A DNA stretch of 64,000 nucleotides from NCBI RefSeq assembly GCF_037996645.1, contig NZ_JBBMXV010000001.1, positions 1-64,000 of the forward strand, in the 5' to 3' direction. A program made the position numbers and the translations under genes. Source of the stretch: Halalkalicoccus tibetensis (GTDB taxonomy: Archaea; Halobacteriota; Halobacteria; Halobacteriales; Halalkalicoccaceae). The notes beneath the pieces were generated by a model. That model was not told the DNA's origin and ran no database searches. It saw only the letters and a program-made list of their open reading frames with translations. This document shows, one piece after another, positions 59,194-64,000 of this stretch (positions are counted from its first letter, which is position 1; each line of letters begins with the position of its first letter).

Positions 59194-61379
59194 TTAACTT
59201 TCTTCACTTCCCGAATCGAGTATCCGTTCTGAAGTACGCCATGTAGATGGGTCATCAGTAGCCGCTCCTGCTTCATAAAGTTCGAACCCTTTCTCGTATA
59301 TTCGGATTAGATCTGCCTCATCTTTTTCAAGATCTTCCTTGTCTATACTACTAACCCATTCTTTGAGATCTGACAAGTCTATTATTTTCAGTACGTATTC
59401 TATATCAACAAATGATTGCGTTCCAGATTCATACGCTGAAGCATACCTTGATTGTGAGATAAATGAATTGAGGACAACTAGCAAAGAATCGGTATCCGTT
59501 GATACATCGCTAACCCATTCTTTCGCTTGATTAGATGTAGACCACTCCTCCCATTTCAAAAGCACCCTGTCTAAATTGGGTACACTCTCCAATTGGTTCT
59601 CGTCAGCTGCTTGCTCAATTTTTGAAACTACTACGTTTTTCAGACTATCAATCTGAGACTGGGTTAGCATTCGCTGTGTTTTCTCAAGGGGCTCTGGATC
59701 GCCACCACCAACTCCGTGCTCTCTGAGTGTGGACTCTATGTAGAATACGGGCAAATATACACTGTCGCCCTCTGAAATAGCTTCATCTAGTAAACCACCT
59801 CGTACATCTCGAACCATTGACTCTAGTATGTCATCTATAAATTCGAGAATAACCCAATTGCTGCCTCTATCTAAGGCACTGTATGAGGGGTCTGCTCGTA
59901 TGAGATCGTCGCCTACAATGAATAGACTATAAAAGAAGGGCTTGACGTTCTCAATATCATTGAGACTGGTCTGATCAAGAAGTTGGTTTGCTTTCGTCCT
60001 ACCGTGCTCTCCGCCCTGTTCGACTAAATCTTCGAATGCTGAGGCGTAGTCCTCCTTATTGTCGTGTGAATGAAATGAATCAAACTCATCAATACGGAGT
60101 TTGTCATCAGGGACAACTTGACGGAGATAGTGATCTATGACTTCTGGATCACATATTCTACGTCGTTTATTATATGTTTGATTGTTCTCCCGTATCTGAA
60201 GGTTGGAAAAGCTCCTGCTCCTTGCTCTTGGAAATAAATATGATACAATCGTTTTCGCGTTTTCTATGCTTTCCTCATCTTTCTCATCACTCGGAAGTGT
60301 CTGAAACAGTTCTTCATAATCCACAGTTCTCGAAGACAAACGGTTCTGAGATTTCTTACCAACGAATTTTTCTGGATTGTCTCGGATAAGTAGATAGGCA
60401 TCTCTGTGAAATAGCCGTAAGGTTTCTAGACAAACTAGATCTACGAAGTTGATATCCCTAGAGTAAGCCATTGATGCAGAATCAACAGCGTTAGACAACC
60501 TTACTGCATCTCGTGGCGTATTAAGTGCCGGTGAGATCCCTTTTCCGAATATTCGTTGCCAATGATCCACATTAAAAATTGGATCTTCACGTTCAAGTGT
60601 TATATTGAGTCGTCTAGTAAAGAAACCTTAATTGAGTTATTCTTGGGAACTGGAATTGTTTTGGGTAGTTGGATAATCTTATCTAGGTATTCTTCTCCAT
60701 TGCTGACTCCTCTTTCTCCTTCCAATGCGGTAGACACAATTTCGTAATCAAAGGCGAGAACATAGGTAGTATTTGAGAAATCGGCAACACTATTGATAAG
60801 TCGAAACATTTGTTTAATCTCATTCTGGGTGAGGCGGTCCATATCGTCAATAAATATGTATATCCTTTGATCTAAGTCTTCAAGATCTTCTGAAATAGAT
60901 CGTTTGACTTCTTCCATATTTGGATCATCTACTTCCAAAGCCTACGAAAGAATCTCTAAGAATGGGCCAGCAGGTACACCTGTAGTTGGAGTAAATGGGA
61001 TATTTGAAGCGGCAGAAGCATATTTCGAAAGTTTGTTGCGTATTTCGCTTAATCCGTCTCTTCCATCCAAGCCAGCACCGATCTGTGAGAAGAACTTGTT
61101 AATCAAGTCGGCTTGACCAGAAAACCACCATGGATTGAACCAAATAATCATGGGGTCTTCTTCAATCTTATTCAGATAATATTCTATGAAATTGAGTACC
61201 GAGCTTTTCCCAGATCCCCAGGGTCCATACAGACCAACTACTACTGATTCTGGCGGCGACCTATCATGAACAGTCTCTGCTAGGCTCTGAGCGTAGCTGC
61301 TGTATCCTAGGGTGTCGAACTGTGGATCAGTTAAAGCAGAATCTGATAACAGATCTTGTTGATTAGTGTCTCTGGTCAT
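59194..61379 (-). pseudogene. KAP-family P-loop NTPase broken by a nonsense codon and a frameshift
   Basis: A gene for about 728 aa on the minus strand in AT-rich sequence. Part 1 (61379 to 60945) has Walker A GLYGPWGSGKSS near residue 49 and the KAP hallmark 'IIWFNPWWFSG'. An in-frame TAG at 60942-60944 then interrupts it; the same frame continues with Walker B 'IYIFIDDMDRL' and 'LINSVADFSNTTYVLAFDYEIV'. Near 60600-60620 the frame shifts by one, and part 3 runs to 59194 ('WQRIFGKGISPALNTPRDAVRLSNAV...'), a helical C-terminal domain. KAP NTPases include phage-exclusion proteins, so this looks like a decayed defence gene. Translation of the N-terminal part alone is possible. Confidence 0.8.
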
Positions 61380-61655
61380 AATCTCCCATCTACGACAATT
61401 ACGTTAAACGTGACGGTAGGAAATGAATACCGATCAGTAATATACCTGATTACCATCATAAACTAAATTTCTATATAGGTGTGAACAGATTTGAATACAC
61501 TCTAATAATCTATTCGATCCATTATCACTATTTTGTGCTGTTTGAGCGGATTTCCTTGTCTCGTAACCGGCTTTTCGTGCCCGGCTGCTAGGGACTTCAC
61601 CGCGAGTGACCGAAGGAAACGAGCGGTAGCAGAAGCCGACCATCGGGAGGCTTCT

Positions 61656-61720
61656 GCGCTTTTGGTGCAGCTTTTGCCGAGCGACTGAGCGAAGCGAAGG
61701 AGCGCAGCGCAAAAGGTGCG
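61656..61720. repeat. Third hairpin-repeat copy, beside tRNA-Thr
   Basis: Same three boundary motifs as at 50938-51119, but shorter: gcgcttttggtg (61656-61667), agcttttgccgag (61669-61681) and agcgcaaaaggtgcg (61706-61720). Just before it, cagaagcc (61630-61637) and ggcttctg (61649-61656) form an 8-bp stem. The gene-free stretch 61380-61721 otherwise holds AT-rich island sequence (to about 61550) and GC-rich filler. The element ends 1 nt before the tRNA 3' end. Confidence 0.75.
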
Positions 61721-61721
61721 A

Positions 61722-61793
61722 AGCCTAGGCCGGGATTTGAACCCGGGGTCTCGTCCTTACCAAGGACGCGCTTTACCGCTAAGCTACCCAGGC
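61722..61793 (-). tRNA. tRNA-Thr (anticodon GGU)
   Basis: 72 nt on the minus strand. Acceptor gcctggg pairs with cctaggc (one G-U), discriminator T. The anticodon arm cgtcc-ttggtaa-ggacg gives anticodon GGT, and the T arm contains ggttcaaatccc. No CCA and no intron. A hairpin repeat and the AT-rich KAP island lie directly downstream of its 3' end. Confidence 0.95.
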
Positions 61794-61860
61794 AGGCATC
61801 GCTTCCTTTCCGCGGAGCGACTTTAAGGGTTTCCATCCCGACCGGCCTCCCCTCGCACGG

Positions 61861-62502
61861 TTAGGGATCGGTCGGGGGCGGGACTTGCTCGTCGGCGTCG
61901 GGCCACAACGCCGTCCCGCGAAACAGGCTCCCGGCGTCGGCGAGCGGCTCGCCGACCTCCCGGGCGATCCCCGCGAGGGCGGCCTCGGCCTCGCTCGGCA
62001 CCGCCGGCTCGACGGCGCTCGCGCCCGCGACGCCCGCCAGTTCGAAGACGTCGCGTTCGAGGTTGGCGTCGAGCGCCTCGCGATCCGCGTCGGGCTCCCG
62101 TCGGTGGGTCTGGTCCCGGCCAAAGGCGCGGATGGTCTCGACGGCCTTCGCGGCGGCGTCGGTCATCGCGAGCAGGTAGAAGCCCCGCGAGACGAGGATG
62201 TCCGCGGCCAGCACGTCGAGGTTCGCGTCGGTGTGGTCCGCCGAGTCGGCCCAGGGCTCCTCGTGGGCGAGCCGGCGGGTCAGGCGCAGGCCCTCGTAGA
62301 TGAGCTGGACGCCCGCGGCGCGCTCCTCCAGGCTCCCGGGGTCGACCGCCGGGTCGGCGCTCCGGGCGACCAGAGGGACCAGCGCCCCGGGGGCCATCGA
62401 GCCCGCCGCGAGCACCGCGTTGATCCGGTCGGCCAGCCGCGGTGGTTCGATGTCGGCGAGGGCCTCGCGCGCGCCCCGGCGTGCCAACTCGGCCTGTTCC
62501 AT
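61861..62502 (-). CDS. Conserved haloarchaeal protein (DUF7114-like), polyprenyl-synthase-like helices
   Basis: 213 aa, all helical: 'RGAREALADIEPPRLADRINAVLAAGSMAPGALVPLVARSADP...LEERAAGVQLIYEGLRLTRRLAHEEPW...DANLDVLAADILVSRGFYLLAMTDAAAKAVETIRAFGRDQ'. The segment with 'LAADILVSRGFYLLAMT' recalls the second helix pair of polyprenyl synthases, but the DDxxD motifs are missing, so it is unlikely to be an active prenyltransferase. Probably a haloarchaeal family of unknown role. The start at 62502 (MEQAELARRG) is the most likely. Confidence 0.65.
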   Translation of the reverse strand: MEQAELARRGAREALADIEPPRLADRINAVLAAGSMAPGALVPLVARSADPAVDPGSLEERAAGVQLIYEGLRLTRRLAHEEPWADSADHTDANLDVLAADILVSRGFYLLAMTDAAAKAVETIRAFGRDQTHRREPDADREALDANLERDVFELAGVAGASAVEPAVPSEAEAALAGIAREVGEPLADAGSLFRGTALWPDADEQVPPPTDP

Positions 62503-62556
62503 TTGACGTCGGTAAGGATGGAAGGGGCAAAGACCTTTGGAAACCGCCACGGTCCC

Positions 62557-62667
62557 GTGATCAGCACCGAGTCCGCGGACGGGATCCGCCGCGTCACGAT
62601 CGACCGTCCCGAACGGCGCAACGCCCTCACGCCCGCGGGTCTCGACGAGCTCACCTGGACGGTTCGG
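62557..62667 (+). pseudogene. N-terminal scar of an enoyl-CoA hydratase (crotonase family)
   Basis: From GTG 62557 the frame reads ISTESADGIRRVTIDRPERR then NALTPAGLDELTWTV. This matches the very start of crotonase-fold enzymes ('G...ITIDRPE.RNAL....L.EL'). About 35 codons later homology stops; the rest to 62781 is open but unrelated, with a hairpin (ggcacgag / ctcgtgcc, around 62701-62728). The gene-free stretch 62503-62816 holds nothing else. A deletion has removed the rest of the gene. Confidence 0.6.
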
Positions 62668-62816
62668 GATGATCGTGACCGCGAAACGCAGGAACGACGT
62701 GAGGCACGAGCCTCCGGTGGCCTCGTGCCGACGATATCGACGTGCTGTACGAGTAGCAATAGGCCCTTCACCACTCCCTAGGCATCTTTTTCAGCAGCCC
62801 GGAGAAACGAGTCGGC

Positions 62817-63353
62817 ATGCCTGATACGGTGTTCCTCTCGGGTGATCACGTCGATCTCCGGCCGATCGAGGAGGACGACCTCGAGTTCCTCCAGCGCCAG
62901 ATCAATGATCCGCGTGTATGGCGGGCGATCGGCCGCCAGCAGCCGGTCAACGCCGCCCAGGAGCGCGAGTTCTTCGAGAACGTCGTCTGTGGCGACGAGA
63001 CGGTGAACCTCATGGTCGTCGCCGATGGGACGCCCGTGGGGACGATCGGGCTGAACTCGTTCGACTGGCCGTCCCGGTACGCCGAACTCGGCTACTGGAT
63101 CGCGCCCGAGCACCACCGGAAGGGGTACGGAGGCGAGGCGGCTCGACGAGTCGTCGGCTACGGCTTCGACCAGTTGGGCCTCCATCGTATCGCCGCGCGC
63201 GTCTTCGCGTTCAACGAGGCCTCGAGAGGACTCCTCGAGTCGATCGGCTTCACGCAGGAGGGCGTCCACCGCGACGGCGAGTTCGTCGACGGCGAGTGGC
63301 ACGACGTCCACTGGTACGGCTACCTCGAGGACGAGTGGCGTTCGCGGAGCTGA
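62817..63353 (+). CDS. GNAT N-acetyltransferase (RimJ/RimL type)
   Basis: 178 aa. Family pattern: 'LSGDHVDLRPIEEDDLEFLQRQINDPRVWRAIG', then 'MVVADGTPVGTIGLNSFDWPSRYAELGYWIAPEHHRKGYGGEAARRVVGYGFDQLGLHRIAARVFAFNEASRGLLESIGFTQEGVHRDGEFVDGEWHDVHWYGYL'. 'HHRKGYGGEA' is the acetyl-CoA pyrophosphate-binding loop (R/Q-x-x-G-x-G/A). It acetylates N-termini or small amines; the substrate is unknown. Single gene, convergent with nadE. Confidence 0.9.
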   Translation: MPDTVFLSGDHVDLRPIEEDDLEFLQRQINDPRVWRAIGRQQPVNAAQEREFFENVVCGDETVNLMVVADGTPVGTIGLNSFDWPSRYAELGYWIAPEHHRKGYGGEAARRVVGYGFDQLGLHRIAARVFAFNEASRGLLESIGFTQEGVHRDGEFVDGEWHDVHWYGYLEDEWRSRS

Positions 63354-63366
63354 TCGACCGGCGTCG

Positions 63367-64000
63367 TTAGCGCTCGGGTGCCGGGGGTACCGCGCGCTTG
63401 TGTGCGCTTCGCTCGTAGAGCGCCCGGACGTCCTCCACGACGCTCTCCTCACAGCCGACGGCCTCGCTCGTGGCCGAAACCGACAGCGGCCCGTCGATAT
63501 GCAGCGCGAGAACCCCGTCGAGGGTGTCGTAGTCGATCCCGAGCTCGCCCTCGTCGGTCTGGTCCTCCCAGAGCTCGGCGGTGGGGGTCTTCTCGGCGAG
63601 GTCCTCGGGCACGCCGACGTGGTGGGCGAGCTGGCGGACCTGCTGTTTGTAGAGGTTGCCGATGGGGTGGCAGTCGACCGCGCCGTCGCCGTACTTCGTG
63701 AAGTAGCCCACCGCGGCCTCCGCGCGGTTGCCCGTCCCCAGCACGACCCGGTTCTCGTGGTTCGCGAGCAGGTAGTTGAGCACCGCACGGGTCCGCGCGC
63801 GTGCGTTGCCGACCGCGACGTGGTCGCCCTCGACCTCGGGCACCGTCGAGACGAACGTCTCGACGATGGGGTCGATCTCGATGACGTCGTAGGTGATGCC
63901 GAGCTCCTGGGCGACCCGCTCGGCGTCGCTCATGTTCTCCTCGCTGCTCACCTTCCCGGGGAGGACGAGCCCGCGGAGGTTCTCCGCACCGAGGGCGTCG
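63367..64000 (-). CDS. nadE: NAD+ synthetase (NH3-dependent type), 5' part outside the window
   Basis: The C-terminal 210 or so residues are visible and the frame stays open to the window edge. It reads 'DALGAENLRGLVLPGKVSSEENMSDAERVAQELGITYDVIEIDPIVETF', then 'LGTGNRAEAAVGYFTKYGDGAVDCHPIGNLYKQQVRQLAHHVGVPEDLAEKTPTAELWEDQTDEGELGIDYDTLDGVL', which is the NadE core (Thr/Glu for ATP, 'FTKYGDGA.D..PI..LYK'). It makes NAD+ from deamido-NAD+ and ammonia. The N-terminal SGGIDS P-loop lies beyond 64000. Confidence 0.94.
   Translation of the reverse strand, partial: DALGAENLRGLVLPGKVSSEENMSDAERVAQELGITYDVIEIDPIVETFVSTVPEVEGDHVAVGNARARTRAVLNYLLANHENRVVLGTGNRAEAAVGYFTKYGDGAVDCHPIGNLYKQQVRQLAHHVGVPEDLAEKTPTAELWEDQTDEGELGIDYDTLDGVLALHIDGPLSVSATSEAVGCEESVVEDVRALYERSAHKRAVPPAPER

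Noticed and set aside
60942-60944. TAG in the KAP gene read as pyrrolysine or another recoded residue
   Set aside because: A frameshift further on also breaks the gene, so simple decay explains both; no pyrrolysine genes are seen.

Overview
The window is a stretch of haloarchaeal (class Halobacteria) chromosome. The evidence is a GC-rich backbone with strongly acidic proteins, Tat-type lipoprotein signals, leaderless starts about 25-30 nt after TATA-like boxes, archaeal translation proteins (L40e, S8e, S24e, S27ae), a Kae1-Bud32 fusion, RadB, a Cdc48-type ATPase, Tsr3, a bacterio-opsin-activator regulator and methenyl-H4MPT cyclohydrolase. I cannot name the genus from sequence alone. No integrase, insertion sequence or CRISPR array is visible.

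Layout. 1-6041: end of a thiolase, a complete TRAP transporter (dctPQM), an aldehyde:ferredoxin oxidoreductase, the scar of a sodium:solute symporter and an agmatinase-family enzyme. 6038-10692: an accessory defence block of lower GC, with a zinc-ribbon protein, an EVE-McrB/McrC modification-dependent restriction pair, the C-terminal scar of a DNA methylase, and an MNT-HEPN toxin-antitoxin pair with a perfect palindrome just before its start. 10826-22771: acyl-CoA ligase, AEC transporter, two sensory-rhodopsin-transducer (ASRT) family proteins around an FAD lactone/alditol oxidase, an MBL hydrolase, serS, an MFS transporter, tsr3, a DUF3311/sodium:solute symporter pair and rpl40e. 22800-25060: an intergenic hairpin array, tRNA-Leu(UAA), then an AT-rich island with a large polytopic membrane protein. 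25060-30943: phosphate uptake (pstSCAB-phoU) facing a second PhoU with an AbrB domain. 30983-49594: S8e, pyrF, an HD hydrolase, an IMPase, a phosphonate-type ABC transporter (phnD-C-E), a GTPBP1-like GTPase, mch, a BAT-type regulator, cdc48 and larC. 48869-58943: an RNase-H/RuvC-like protein divergent from radB, a second hairpin array, S24e/S27ae/Kae1-Bud32, rdgB, a PIN protein, a TrkA protein, a solitary DNA methyltransferase, an M28 peptidase and a PCD. 59053-61720: a second AT-rich island holding a broken KAP-family NTPase, followed by a third hairpin repeat beside tRNA-Thr(GGU). 61861-64000: a conserved haloarchaeal protein, a crotonase scar, a GNAT and a partial nadE.

Three themes stand out. 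First, there are two foreign, AT-rich or lower-GC defence-type regions, one of them decaying. Second, there is a family of intergenic hairpin arrays: perfect stems with mostly 3-nt loops, unrelated stem sequences, and in two copies the same three boundary motifs. Third, there are many very small zinc-finger proteins that ordinary length cut-offs would miss. Phosphorus acquisition is well represented (pst, two PhoU proteins, phnDCE, an IMPase-family phosphatase).
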